64,000 nt of DNA from Pollenia angustigena (GCA_930367215.1 OV884059.1:241675803-241739802), one strand, 5' to 3'; shown: positions 33,641-44,358, numbered from the stretch's first letter. The notes: generated by a model not told the origin, from the sequence alone. Made by a program: numbers and translations.

Positions 33641-34561
33641 ATTTTGGTCAACTTTCTTCGGAAACTTTTTTTAATAATGTAGACAGACCACAAACAACCT
33701 ATGAGTTATCTAGTGAATATTTATATATTTTAATATACAAAGTAATTTAGGAATTAAGGAAAAGTTATTAAAACAACAAAAGCGGGACAGTGGCTGGCTT
33801 CATAAACTCTGTGTTGGAATCGAACACTGAAAGGCATAGAGTTCATATACAACTTTTCTAAAAGCAATGCCTTGAGATCACTATTTATTTTTTTAGCACA
33901 CTACCTAAATCTGCATTAAGGTACATAAAATGTAACAAGAAAATACAATATAATAGTCTGGTAGTGTATTAAGTCATTTCTAAAAAAAAATTTTATGAAC
34001 GATAACAATTTTAAGCCCACTACGTCTGGAACAAAATATTTCTAAAGATACATGTTAAAAAAAATTTTTTTTGATTTTTTTTATTGCCTTACTGGAACGA
34101 ATTAAAATGGTGAATTTTGAAAAAACATAAAAAAATCACATTTTTATCCGATCGACGCAATATATATGTATATGGGCTGAAAGAGAAAACACATATGTAT
34201 GTATTTATGCAAAAGTTTTAATCTTGTACAATTCAATTAAACAATTCTCGAAATTTTTCGAAATACCTAAAACAACTGCAGAAAAACACGATTTTCACGT
34301 ATATCTCGAAAACGCTTCTTGAGAAAAATAAATTAATGCCATATTCGTGTTCAGCAGCCCCAATTTATCTTAGAAAATATCTAATTTTTTAGGATCATTT
34401 TTTTTTTTGTGGCGTAGTGTTATTTAGAGTGTGATGATGCACCACTATCTGACCCAACGCACATTTAAGGAACTGAACGATGTGTGAAACTGTTTACTTC
34501 TACTTCGCGATGAGTTATAGCAAAGAATAGAGATTTCTGATAACTTTTTTTAGTTTTATAA
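33641..34561 (-). other. Dlic intron 6, no gene seen
   Basis: A+T-rich DNA between the CR1 tail and a MITE fragment. TATATATGTATATG and GTATGTATTTATGC microsatellite-like words occur near 34160-34210. Nothing else is recognised. Confidence 0.4.
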
Positions 34562-34650
34562 TTGTTGGATGTCAACATTTTGTTTATTGTACAATGATTT
34601 TACAAAAACCAACTGCTTGTGGTTATAATGTGATAGTGTTTTGTAATACA
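34562..34650 (-). mobile_element. Fragment of the CAAGGCGAATTC MITE family
   Basis: GTTGGATGTCAACATTTTG and GATTTTACAAAAACCAACTG match the interior of the copy at 29705-29907 in reverse complement. The terminal repeats are missing. Confidence 0.5.
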
Positions 34651-34979
34651 GCTATACAGTTTATAAAATAATGGAAGCAGAACATTTTTAGGTCGATTTG
34701 CGCAGGATAGTATTTGATCACAGACCATTGGTTTCGTGGGAAATTTTTATTAGAATTTCGCGTAGATTAGCTTTTTGCTATACAATTTTTGACGAAACAA
34801 ATTGAGCCACTCTAATGTAAATACATACATACATACTTCCTAATCTTGCATTTACCCTTCATGGTTATTTTTGTTTTTTTATCTTTCTTACATATTTTTC
34901 TTTTCCTACAACTGGCAAAACTGACATTTAAATCATATTGGAACAATTTTTTTTGGTATAATTTAGTTATTATATTTAC

Positions 34980-35159
34980 CTTCCTAGTAGGTGAGTTCTG
35001 ATTAGCAGAACCTGGGGTTCGCGGCAAAGCTTTACTAGCTTGAGAACGCAAAGGCGATTCACTACGTGCTTGTCCGCCGGCTTTTAGGACTTCTTGTTGT
35101 CGCGCCAAAAATGTTTGCTCGTCTTCAGTTTGTATTTCGATTTCACGATTTGAAACAGC
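34980..35159 (-). CDS. Dlic: Dlic coding exon 6 (residues 347-406)
   Basis: AVSNREIEIQTEDEQTFLAR and QQEVLKAGGQ are followed by a Ser/Pro/Arg-rich segment (SPLRSQASKALPRTPG) ending SPTRK at the donor GTAAAT. The exon starts the disordered C-terminal tail used by DLIC to bind activating adaptors. The exon before it is 57 bp upstream. The intron after it is 13.7 kb and contains the CR1 and LOA LINEs. Confidence 0.9.
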
Positions 35160-35216
35160 CTAAAATCATTCAAAATCAAAGTTCATATTTTATTAAAAAA
35201 ATTTCAATTCAATTAC

Positions 35217-35328
35217 TTTTCTAGAAGGTGGAGCCGATATAATATCGGTATAGTAATCCTCAGCTTTACAAGAATGCATATTCTCATATAAAATACTTAT
35301 TTTCTTTAAGCTATCCCATCCGGCAGGA
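35217..35328 (-). CDS. Dlic: Dlic coding exon 5 (residues 309-346)
   Basis: Joined to exon 4 it reads IPAGWDSLKKISILYENM, then CKAEDYYTDIISAPPSRK. This is the end of the globular domain, where the chain leads toward the heavy-chain contact. The acceptor is at 35330-35329 and the donor GTAATT at 35216. The intron from exon 4 is only 79 bp, typical of flies. Confidence 0.9.
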
Positions 35329-35407
35329 CTAAGAAAATATTAAACAAAAAAAGATTTATTTATGCAATTTAACGGAAAAATAAAATTAGCTAAATGTATA
35401 TATGTAC

Positions 35408-35637
35408 ATTAAAACCGCATCTTTTTCAACGACTAAGGCAGGAGTTCTGAATGGTAGACCATAGATTCGATGTGTTAAATATTTGTAGAGGAGATCACAG
35501 TTTTTATCTTCTTTAACACTTGTGTAAAAAAGTGATGTGCCATGCTGTAAACAAAAACGTCTTATCCATTGTTGAATAAAATCGAAGTGTTCATCCCGAT
35601 AATCATATTCTTTTTCCAGTGTTGTCATGTAGTCAGT
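35408..35637 (-). CDS. Dlic: Dlic coding exon 4 (residues 233-308)
   Basis: The exon starts [20 protein letters not shown], completing TKTD, and continues [56 protein letters not shown]. This block is one of the best conserved in the DLIC family. It ends two bases into the next codon at a GTACAT donor. Confidence 0.92.
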
Positions 35638-36319
35638 CTAAAAATACAATAATAATACATTAATTATATGTAGATTGTATGTACACTAGCTATAAGCATT
35701 TAGCGGCAACTGAAGTCAATTATAATTTGGTATTTTGAATAGCCGAAATTGTTTTTTAATTATGCTTTATATGTACGGTGACCATCGGTTCTGTATTATA
35801 CAGAACAGTTCTGAATTTTAGATGTTTGTTCTGTGTGAATTATTTCATGAGAAACCCCTTTAATTCTTCTGTATTTAATTAAATGTTCCGTTTTCGTACT
35901 GTATTTAATAAAATAAATAAATAAAAGATATATATTCCCAATTTTTCTTTTTTTTTAGAAAACTTTTAAGGAATAATAACTTAATCTTACTTTATGCCTA
36001 ATTATTCTAAGTAGCACTAAAGGCCCATAGAGACACTTTTCGACACTAACGATAGTATGATTTTTAGTTTCCAAGAAAGTTTCAAACAGAATTTCGGAAT
36101 AATAACCATTGAACATTTTGTAAATTTTTTGCAGGGTAGTAATATCGGCGACACGAAGTAACACCCGATGAAATAACGCCCAATTAGAAAAATGAAAGAA
36201 ACCCAAAAAAATGAAGTAACAGCCAAGTAAAAAATAATGAAGAAATGCCCAATTTTCAGGAAATAATCCCCAATTTAAAAATTAAAAAAATTTTGCTAAT
36301 TGGGACTTATTTTATAATA
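35638..36319 (-). other. Dlic intron 3, repetitive
   Basis: From 36160 to 36290 the pattern GAAATAACGCCCAA / GAAGTAACAGCC / GAAATAATCCCCAA recurs four to five times. A similar pattern appears at 37915-37970 (GAAATAACACCCAA). It looks like a decayed short tandem repeat. No gene was found. Confidence 0.4.
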
Positions 36320-36650
36320 GCGGTTTTCACCCTTTGTATTAAGTGTACACCTCTGCTTTACTTAATACGATTTTATACTACAAAGCGTGAGTTTCTTTTT
36401 CGTTAGTATTGTAAATTAATGAAGTTGCTGAGTGAGGGAAAGAGACAGATATAGTTTCTTCAACTGTTTTATTCTGGGTTATTTAACAAACGTGTTTACT
36501 ACAGTTTTTTGTTGGATTTTTTAACAACAACGTAGTAAATTTTAGTCTAATACATTTTGTTGTTGCAGTGTTGTAAATCTTAGTACTTTAACTAAATTAA
36601 TAAGATTCACAAGGTCTACAAGGGACTTTACTATCAAGGGTGAAAACCCC
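36320..36650. mobile_element. MITE with GGTTTTCACCCTT ends, TA target
   Basis: GCGGTTTTCACCCTTTG on the left and the inverse of GGGGTTTTCACCCTTG on the right form the ends. TA flanks both (36318-36319 and 36651-36652). The 331-bp element has no coding. Confidence 0.6.
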
Positions 36651-36658
36651 TAATGAAA

Positions 36659-37133
36659 CTAGCTGACCCGGTCCGCCTTGCTGGCCCTAAGCATACATTA
36701 GTGTTGTATTACCACACGATTTACATTGAGCTTTTAACGAAATTTACGGCCTTTAAATAAATATCCGTGGAATACCTATCATAAGGTTTTTTACAGAATA
36801 ACTTACATATGGTGTAGATATGCGCTCAATCAAAAAAGAAACGCATGTATTTCAGGCAAATTGGAAATTGTATTTATTTATTACTTCATCGTAAGGCCAG
36901 CCGATAGACAATGTTTTTTGTTTTTTTATTTGGTGCTAAAACGTATAAATTTTTTGGCGTGCCAACTCGGGAGCAAGCCACAAACAACTGGCCGTTTAAG
37001 CCAGCAATAGTCAATGATTGGCCTTGGGCTTTGCTGATAATAGCAAAGGCTAGACGTAAATGGAATTGGAGCCGCTTGAATTGGAATGGTAAATCGTTGG
37101 AAATCACCATTCATGGATTTCGAAAGTTTTAAA
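36659..37133 (-). mobile_element. Helitron 3' part with helicase remnant
   Basis: On the minus strand the coding remnant at 37110-36886 is followed about 220 bp later by GGGTCAGCTAGT. CTAG falls at 36662-36659 and is preceded by a weak hairpin (GGCC...GGACC). Coding region and terminus are in the expected order and orientation, so this is the 3' portion of a once autonomous Helitron. It lies in intron 3 of Dlic, in the same sense as Dlic. Confidence 0.6.
36886..37110 (-). pseudogene. Helitron Pif1-like helicase, C-terminal remnant
   Basis: The frame reads LRLAFAIISKAQGQSLTIAG, then GQLFVACSRVGTPKNLYVLA and KTKNIVYRLALR. KAQGQS and the VACSRVG block are conserved motifs of the Pif1-family helicase of Helitron RepHel proteins, close to the C terminus. 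A short deletion joins IAGLN directly to GQLFVACS. The upstream Rep and helicase domains are absent. Confidence 0.75.
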
Positions 37134-37493
37134 ATTTTGATATTGGATCATTATTAACATAGGTTTTTTTTAAATATCTTCGGAACTACATAACCGATTT
37201 AAGAGTTTGATATCTCGTTTTGAAAAACATGACAACGGCATTCAAAAAAAAAATAAAATAAAAAAAGCAAAATAAATAAATATGTAAATATGTATATGTA
37301 TGTCATTGGTGGTGCAATATGAAAATTGGATTTTGCCACGCCCCTCCGCCCGTAGACCGAAAATTAAAAATCAGACTTCTCAGTGTCACCCGCCTGAATA
37401 TTCTGAAGATTCCCTGAAAATTTCATCAAAATCGGCCCAGCCTTTTTGGAGTCCATACGTTACATACATACACACATTCTGTTTTATATAGTA

Positions 37494-37563
37494 CTAGCTG
37501 ACCCGACAGACGTTGTCCTGTCCAAATTAGGAGAAATGTTTGCGTTCGTTATTTAAAATCCGT
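37494..37563 (-). mobile_element. Helitron-type 3' terminus
   Basis: On the minus strand a hairpin with arms GACAG and CTGTC is followed by GGGTCAGCTAG and T, with CTAG at 37497-37494. It resembles the terminus at 36659 (GGGTCAGCTAGT), so the two belong to related families. The body would extend to higher coordinates. Confidence 0.55.
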
Positions 37564-37878
37564 TAAAAAGATACGAACATTTGAAAGAAAAATTAGTCAA
37601 ATCGATGGAGCCGTTTTCTGATTTTAGGTAAATCGAAAAAAGTGGGCGGGTCAAAATTTTCTATCCGTAAAACCTAAGTTGGACCGTGGCAATCATTTTA
37701 AAGAAAAAATCGTCCAAATCAGTCAAGCCGTTCTCAAGTTATGCGCTTAATAGAAAAAGTGGGCGTAAAAGTAGGCGTGGTAAATTTTTCTTTCGATGAA
37801 AACTTAAAATGGATTAATACGAACATTTGAAAGAAAAATTTGTCAAATCGAAGGAGCCGTTTTCTGATTTTAGGTAAT
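37564..37878. repeat. Direct repeats of about 60 bp in a Helitron-like body
   Basis: ACGAACATTTGAAAGAAAAA...GAGCCGTTTTCTGATTTTAG occurs at 37574-37628 and again at 37820-37876. A diverged third unit lies between them (37690-37745). A GATA-rich microsatellite follows at 37880-37910. Confidence 0.55.
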
Positions 37879-38154
37879 CTATAGATAGATTGATAGATAG
37901 ATATAGATAAAACCCAAGGAAATAATAAAATAAGATTCAATGAAATAACACCCAAAAAAATTAAATAAGACACAAATTTTGTATGTTTTCTGGAATCCAA
38001 TAATTTTCTTGTAATTCAATTAAGTTGCTTCTCATACATTTGAAATATTTTGAAAAGGTAAAGGATGTATGTTAAAAACGTGAAAAGAGGGAGAGTGAAG
38101 AAGAAAATCCTTGCAACCGGCTGAAGAATGGATATACAAAGAAGCTTAAGTCAG

Positions 38155-38487
38155 TGTACCGAGTTACGGTTTTTGCGGCTGTCACCATTGATTTTGTGCA
38201 ATCGTTTTAAACCTCAATTTAAGGTTTTCCCTGGTGGAAAACCATTAATAACTCAATGTGACTGGTGGACAACCAAATATAACTCAGACGTTTTACTGGT
38301 GGAGTACCAAGGAAATAACTCAGAAATTTACTGGTGGAGACCAATATACTCTGGAACGGATTCTGAAAGCTCTCGCCTTTCTACAAGAAGGTTTAGGTCG
38401 AAGGAGGACTTTGCGGTTGAGGCTCCTAAAATTTGTGTGATACCCTGGCAATATAACTATAAATAGTTCGTCAAAAAAATTTTAGTT
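38155..38487. repeat. Dispersed repeat with CTGGTGGAG units, copy 2
   Basis: It is collinear with 10811-11125: TGTACCGAGTTAC, then CTGGTGGAGTACCAAGGAAA within repeated units, then TACTCTGGAACGG, then TGTGATACCCTGGCAATATA. Two copies 27 kb apart in the same orientation show a dispersed family. One frame is open for 112 codons across the repeats, but the composition gives no reason to call a gene. Confidence 0.55.
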
Positions 38488-39343
38488 TTAAGAAAGCCAA
38501 AAAAAAAAGGTTTTTTTCAAAGTTTTGTTTATGTTTACAAAAAGTCCACGTTTTGTGCTGTGATTATTGTATTCTATTAATGTTTTTGATAATTTTAAGT
38601 TAAAATAAATAAGATATTGACCATAATTAAATAAAAATTGGCTAAACATTTATTTATTTCATCACGTTCAGCGGCACGCTTTGACTTCTTTTTTAAAGTA
38701 ATTTTTGACGTAAACGGTGATCTAATTTCCATTTTTGTTGTAATGTTGTATTTGTTGCCGTAACAATGCCACCTGCTTATTCCACCACGGTTAATAGGTA
38801 TTGTTGAACAATGTTTTTTTTTAACAAGAAATTAGATGTCAATTTTTGGAACTTTTTAGAAATAATTTTGGTTATAAAACTGAATTAATTAAAAAAAAAC
38901 GCATGTTCGACGCATTATGGATAGCCAATGTGTATCGGTACGATATACATATTTGCATAACATCAAGTTTTGTACTCTGTATTTTGATTTTCAAAATTTG
39001 GTACCGTACTTATGTGTATAAATATTCATAACTTTTGCATCATAGTATAAAAAAACCTGTACAAAAACACATTCCATCGAAACTGAATTTGCCAATTGTT
39101 AATAAAATTCCCAATGTATATTTGCAGTTCTTTGGATGCAAGTAAAAAAGTTTTACTCATGACACTGATGAAATTAAGCGAGTTTTTTCAACACTGTATG
39201 TGCATATAAGCGAGATTTTAAAGACAAACATATGTAGATATATTTCCTCTGAATAAAATCAAAAGATTTGTTTGTTATGAATGGATTAAGATACATTTTC
39301 CAATGTACGAGAAAAAGTGATGAAAATTTTTTTTGTGAATTAC
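38488..39343 (-). other. Dlic intron 3, no gene seen
   Basis: A+T-rich intron DNA between the repeat at 38155 and exon 3. Nothing recognised. Confidence 0.4.
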
Positions 39344-39744
39344 CTTCGTTACAACGACTACAATATCCAAACCAAGATTTGTTAGCAAGGCTCCTTCAGT
39401 TAATGGTAGCAAATCATCATCGTCTATGGAATTATTTCTCATCGTGCGTTTTACTGGTGAACCGGGATCTAAGTCATCCCCAACTTCACAATAACTTTGC
39501 CAAGAAGTTATTAAACGCTGTCGGGCTTCTTGTTTCTCTTCAGATTCTAGTTTTAAGGTTTCAATGTGATCCGATAAAACCTTTATCCAGTGATTTAATT
39601 GTTCCAACCAATACCATGGTTGAGTCATCGATACTGTGAGTATTACCAATGTGTGTGCATAGTTTGTTTCATTTAAGGCAAAATGCAAAAGATTTTTATG
39701 ACCTGGATCACCATCTAAAACCCAAACACTTAAGCGCGTCATAT
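39344..39744 (-). CDS. Dlic: Dlic coding exon 3 (core Ras-like domain, residues 99-232)
   Basis: The exon opens DMTRLSVWVLDGDPGHKNLL, the family switch-like segment, then TLVILTVSMTQPWYWLEQLN and the acidic linker DDLDPGSPVKR. It ends in DIVVVVTK, the strand leading to the base-recognition TKxD motif completed by exon 4. Boundaries are AG at 39746-39745 and GTAATT at 39343. The 401-nt length keeps the phases of both neighbours. Confidence 0.92.
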
Positions 39745-39817
39745 CTAAAATAGAAGTTTAATAAATTTTAATAAATTTCGCCATAAATTTTTACTTATAA
39801 GCAACATATTAACTTAC

Positions 39818-40008
39818 CATCTCTGTATTCATCTTTAACATCTATATAAGCATATTCTAAACCCGAACCTTTTTTAGGATTTTCCACACCCTGCAATTTT
39901 GCCACCAATGTTGTTTTTCCGGTGGCATTATCACCCAGTACTAATACAGATTTATTTGAAGGAAGTTTTGTGCTGCCTTGTTTTTGTACTTCACTCAATA
40001 TTGAAGAC
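39818..40008 (-). CDS. Dlic: Dlic coding exon 2 (P-loop, residues 35-98)
   Basis: The exon carries SSILSEVQKQGSTKLP and the nucleotide-binding P-loop GDNATGKT (residues 60-67), followed by LVAKLQGVENPKKGSGLEYA and YIDVKDEYRD. The acceptor is TTTTAG at 40009 and the donor GTAAGT at 39817. The P-loop retains the Lys and Thr expected for phosphate binding. The upstream intron holds the large palindrome, whose edge is only about 70 bp from this acceptor. Confidence 0.92.
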
Positions 40009-40172
40009 CTAAAACGTAAAAATTTATTAAAATTTGTATTACAATTGCAAACTGTTTTCTTGAAAATGCATTTCAAACGTGGCCATTAGCGTGGCCGTTA
40101 GTTGTATGGAGAACTTTTTTTTTTTGATTTCTTATATTCTCCCCCCCAAATCGGTTCAGTTTTATGTAAAAA

Positions 40173-41655
40173 CAAGTAAGAGTGCTATATTCGGCTATGC
40201 CGAATCTTATATACCCTTCACCATGGTTTGGAAAGAACAGAAGTTTATATATATATTTAAATACATGTATATATACATGTATATTTATAAAATATATATC
40301 GTTTAGTTTTATTTAATTATTTGCACATGATTGCGTGCTATTAAATATATTAAAAGTTTAATTAATATATAGCACGTTAAGTTTTGATCGAATTTCAGTA
40401 TTTGGTCATGCCGACATCTTAAAGTATAAAATTACCATTTACTTTGGTGATAAAACTTGTAGTCGGGAAGTTCTATGGTTCACGAAAATAGGTATTAAAA
40501 AAAACTATATTTTTGACATTACTTTTTTTTTTACCGATATTCCGAGTTTTTCTAAAGATTTCCGATATTTTGATATCTAAAACGTATGAATAGGTCATAA
40601 TACAGCTCTAAAATTTTAGTTTTTATAAAAATGTTAATGTTTTTAGTCCTTTTTTGGAGTATTTTGCACATACCTTAACCATTTTTAACCGATTTGGCAG
40701 ATTTATATACCAATGTGCTTAAAAATAATATTTCCATTAAATTGGCTTATAGGCATATATATATATACCTACATATTTGTACATATATTTAAGCAAACTT
40801 AATTATAAAAAAAACAAACTTAATTATAAAAAAGAGTAACTTTTGGGATTTCAGTATTTTGATTATAACTCAGCCATTTTTTAACCGATTTGACAGATTT
40901 ATATACCGACGTGTTAAGCAAGAAATTTACCATTTATTTGTGTTATAAAACTTGGACTCGGGAAGATCCATGGCTACCGAAAATTGGTATTTAAAAAAAA
41001 AAAAAATAATTTTGGTCATAACTTTTTTGTATCTGAACCGATTTTCCCGAGTTCTTTATAAAATATGTTCTACTAAAAATTTCCGATATTTTGGTATATA
41101 AGTCATATCCATAGGACAGCCCTAAAATTAAGGTTTTTATACAATTTTTACTTTTTTTTGTACGGGAGGTACCACGCCCACTTCTCCCATCCCGCCCACA
41201 TTTTGTAGGGTGGTGTGTATTGACAACCAAAATGTGTGTACCCAATTTGGAAACTTTGGCTCTTACCGTTCTCTAGATATACAGAAAAAAGCAATAAAAA
41301 TACAACAACAACAAGGGATTTTTGGAAAAAATTAGAGGCAGTCGTGGTTTTTTGATCATATCTCAGCCATTTGTGGACCGATCTTGCTGAATTTCAATAG
41401 CAAGAAATGGTGGACCATATGTGACATAAATGTAAAACAACCTAGCCGCTATCATGTCTGGATTATCCGGAAAACACATATCAAACGTAAGACGGACAGA
41501 CGGACAGACGGACAGACGGACATCGTTAAATCAACTTCTCTTCTCATATGGACCCAGAATATATATACTTTATGGGGTCTAAAATCAATATTGTGGAAAT
41601 TACAAACGTTATGACAAACTTATATATACCCTTTTACACCTGTGGTGAAGGGTAT
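40173..41655 (+). repeat. CAAGTAAGAGTGC-type dispersed fly repeat
   Basis: It begins CAAGTAAGAGTGCTATATTC followed by GGCTATGCCGAA and ATATACCCTTCACCATGG. It ends CACCTGTGGTGAAGGGTAT, so the ends form ACCCTTCACC / GGTGAAGGGT inverted words. Inside there are two copies of a TTTTAACCGATTTG-CAGATTTATATACC block and a GACGGACA minisatellite. I associate this arrangement with abundant repeats of higher flies. No coding is present, and it is absent from the opposite arm of the palindrome. Confidence 0.65.
41491..41523. repeat. GACGGACA minisatellite
   Basis: Four tandem copies of the octamer GACGGACA with no mismatch. This is a regular component of the surrounding fly repeat. Confidence 0.75.
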
Positions 41656-42975
41656 AAAAAATACAAAAAAATTTCGTAGCGATAAGTTGTGTTTTAGGGG
41701 GGGCGTCGGCCCCTCAAAGTTTGCCATCAAGCCATTTATTCAAATGTAATTTGTTTGCATATGACTATCTCTTAAAAACAACATTTTACAAGAACATGGT
41801 ATATGGCAATATTTTAGCTCTTCTAGTCAACAACATTAGCCTCAAAGAAAGTTTTTTGCTAAAATTAATATTTAAGAAAATAATTAAGAAAATAACAACA
41901 AAATTCCAAACATTTTATATACGTTTTATATATATAAAAGAGGGATTTAATGTCAAGTGAACTAATTTTGAAATCGAAATCTTTCGATTTGGATGAAATT
42001 TGCACCACCGTTAGTCCCATTGAATAGTAGTTCAGACACAAATTTTCAACAAGATCGGTCAAAAAGTTTCTGAGTTTGGGAGGGTCAAAGTTTGAAATTT
42101 TGGCCATACAGGTGTTCTTTCACATCCATGTAACTTATTACCAATTGGGGTTAGCAAAATTTGTCTCAAGCAGCTTAGATAGCTATTTAATCAATCTTTT
42201 TAAAAAAAATTTTTTGGTTTTTTTAAAAAAATTTTTAACATATTTTTTTTATATTTAAAACTTTTTTTTTTTTTTTTTTGCCAAGTTGTAAATTTAAAAA
42301 AAAAAATTTTTAAAAATTCAAAAAAAAACAAAAAAAATTTTTTTTTAAAGATTGATCAAATAGCTATCTAAGCTGCTTGGGACAAATTTTGCTAACCCCA
42401 ATTGGTAATAAGTTACATGGATGTGAAAGAACACCTATATGGCCAAAATTTCAAACTTTGACCCCCCCAAACTCAGAAACTTTTTGACCGATCTTGTTGA
42501 AAATTTGTGTCTAAACTACTATTCAATAGGACTAACGTTGGTGCAAATTTCATCCAAATCGAAAGACATCGATTTCAAAATTAGTTCACTTGACATTAAA
42601 TCCCTCTTTTATTATATAAAACGTATATAAAATGTTTGGAATTTTGTTGTTATTTTCTTAATTATTTTCTTAAATATTAGTTTTAGCAAAAAACTTTCTT
42701 CGAGGCTAATGTTGTTGACTAGAAGAGCTAAAATATTGCCATATACCATGTTCTTGTAAAATGTTGTTTTTAAGAGATAGTCATATGCAAACAAATTACA
42801 TTTGAATAAATGGCTTGATGGCAAACTTTGAGGGGCGGACGCCCCCCTAAAACACAACTTATCGCTACGAAATTTTTTTGTATTTTTTTTTACATAAAAC
42901 TGAACCGATTTGGGGGGGGGGGGAGAATATAAGAAATCAAAAAAAAGAAAATAACGGCCACCCTAGTGGCCATAT

Positions 42976-43978
42976 TTATAGTTGAAGCTATCAACTTTAT
43001 ATATTTGAATGTATTTTGTGATAATTCTAAAACTTTTCACATAAATAGAGTCGAAGATTTAATTATTTAGTTCTTTAATTTACTATAATGAATTTTTTAA
43101 CAGAACTTTTTTAGAAAGAAATAAAATTTTAACGATTTTACTTACGAAATCGTTTGTGGTTTAGATTGTTGTTGTGGCAAATTTAATTTAAATACTTCCA
43201 TGCACATAAAATGAAAAACATTTAATTCTTTAAAATAACTACCTCTTTTATCTCTAATTTCATGTATTTTTATATGGCTATCGCGACTTATCATAATTGA
43301 AATTTAACTACTTTGTTTGATAAATAAAACATGGACAACGCTTAATTTATTAAGTTCAGTTAAACAGCGAATTGAAATATAAACTTAAACCATTTTTTTT
43401 TAATTTAATTAAATTTATATTTGATTGACCAATTTGTCCTTGATTGGATATTTGTATCTCTAAATGTTTGTTATTAATATTATACTGGTGGTTGATGTGT
43501 AGACCAAACACTAAAGGGATAAATTCCAAGTAAAATAAATTTCTAAATGAGAATAAAAAACTTTAGCTAAGCAATTAATTTCTTCTTTCGTGTTGCAATA
43601 GAATAAAAAGGATTCAATACGAAATAAAGTTTTTGAGCGTTTAATTAAAATATTTGTTGCTCAATTAAAGTATGTATAGTGTAATTTGAATCTATTGATT
43701 TTTTTTCTAAGTAGTTTATACAGTTGTATTTTACGACCATATGAGTGAGTTTTTTTTTTTTTTTTTTTTTTGGTTAACTAAAAAAGAGCGGTTGTTATGG
43801 TGTCAGCACAAGCCAAACTAAAGGCTTCGAGGAAAATTTCCTATGTTGCGTTAAAATATTTCAAATACAGCAATCAAAGAGAAAAGTTCCCTAAAAAATT
43901 TCAGACTTAATTTAAAACGCAATCAATAAAACTTAAAATATATGAATTTTATTTTATTATTTGTTGCAAAAAACCAAC
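42976..43978. other. Dlic intron 1 upstream of ARMC2; presumed ARMC2 promoter
   Basis: No repeat boundary is recognised except a poly(T) tract near 43750. The ARMC2 transcription start must lie here or at 43979, but no TATA or initiator can be assigned with confidence. The candidate alternative Dlic exon (43146-43207) lies at its left edge, about 770 bp from the ARMC2 start codon and divergently oriented. Confidence 0.4.
43146..43207 (-). CDS. Possible alternative first exon of Dlic
   Basis: ATG at 43207 (or 43201) opens a 20-codon frame, MCMEVFKLNLPQQQSKPQTI, ending two bases into a codon at the donor GTAAGT. That is the same phase as the canonical exon 1, so it would splice in frame onto exon 2 at 40008. 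It lies between the ARMC2 start (43979) and the palindrome in intron 1. No homology supports the peptide, and a matching donor plus phase can arise by chance, so it is only a candidate. Confidence 0.3.
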
Positions 43979-44186
43979 ATGGAATCTAAAAATGATTTCA
44001 AGAAATTTGGGAAAGTGTGTTCTACACAACAAAATTCTCAAAATATGCAACTGCCACAGTTGGAACATTCAATGTTGGGTTTATGCAGACGTAGAACTTC
44101 GGCAGAAATGATAAGTGAAGCGAAAACTTTTTTAAGTGATGTGGGACAACCGGCCAACTTTGAAACCCCTAATCCAGCAGCAAGTG
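43979..44186 (+). CDS. ARMC2-like exon 1 (residues 1-69)
   Basis: ATG at 43979 (context CCAACATGG) opens MESKNDFKKFGKVCSTQQNS and leads into LCRRRTSAEMISEAKTFLSD, the conserved N-terminal motif. The donor GTATAA follows at 44187 after the first base of a Gly or Val codon. Confidence 0.85.
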
Positions 44187-44249
44187 GTATAACCCTTAAA
44201 AAAAGTTTTTTAAATATGGCATTAATAATATATATTTTTTACATATTAG

Positions 44250-44358
44250 TTGGAGGTCTGAGAGTTGTTACTACAAGACGTCCTATAACGCCTCGAGAAC
44301 CAGGCAGAGTGTTATATGGGAAAGTTGCTTTACCAGGAAGACCACCTAGTGCTTTTTC
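44250..44358 (+). CDS. ARMC2-like exon 2 (residues 70-105)
   Basis: LRVVTTRRPITPREPGRVLY and KVALPGRPPSAFS are the family's conserved TPRE and RPPSAFS blocks. Two in-frame acceptors are possible, TATTAG before 44250 and TTGGAG before 44256, which differ by two codons. The first has the better consensus. The donor is GTACGA. Confidence 0.82.

Larger units (their letters stand above)
40079..42975. mobile_element. Giant foldback palindrome with an insertion in its left arm
   Basis: The left end reads GGCCATTAGCGTGGCCGTTA and the right end is the inverse of GGCCACTAGGGTGGCCGTTA. The arms are about 700 bp each and meet near 42290 in a T-run/A-run loop. Long stretches such as CACATCCATGTAACTTATTA and CTCAGAAACTTTTTGACCGA are mirrored exactly. 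The left arm is interrupted at 40173-41655. No convincing target duplication was found. It lies in Dlic intron 1, about 70 bp from the exon 2 acceptor. Confidence 0.75.

Noticed and set aside
38128..38466. 112-codon open frame
   Set aside because: It covers the CTGGTGGAG repeat units. The equivalent frame in the other copy at 10811 is not open, so it is unlikely to be coding.
41865..42630. Two similar open frames on opposite strands beginning MAKISNFDPPKLRNFL
   Set aside because: They are the same sequence in the two arms of the palindrome, not two genes. The composition shows no domain.
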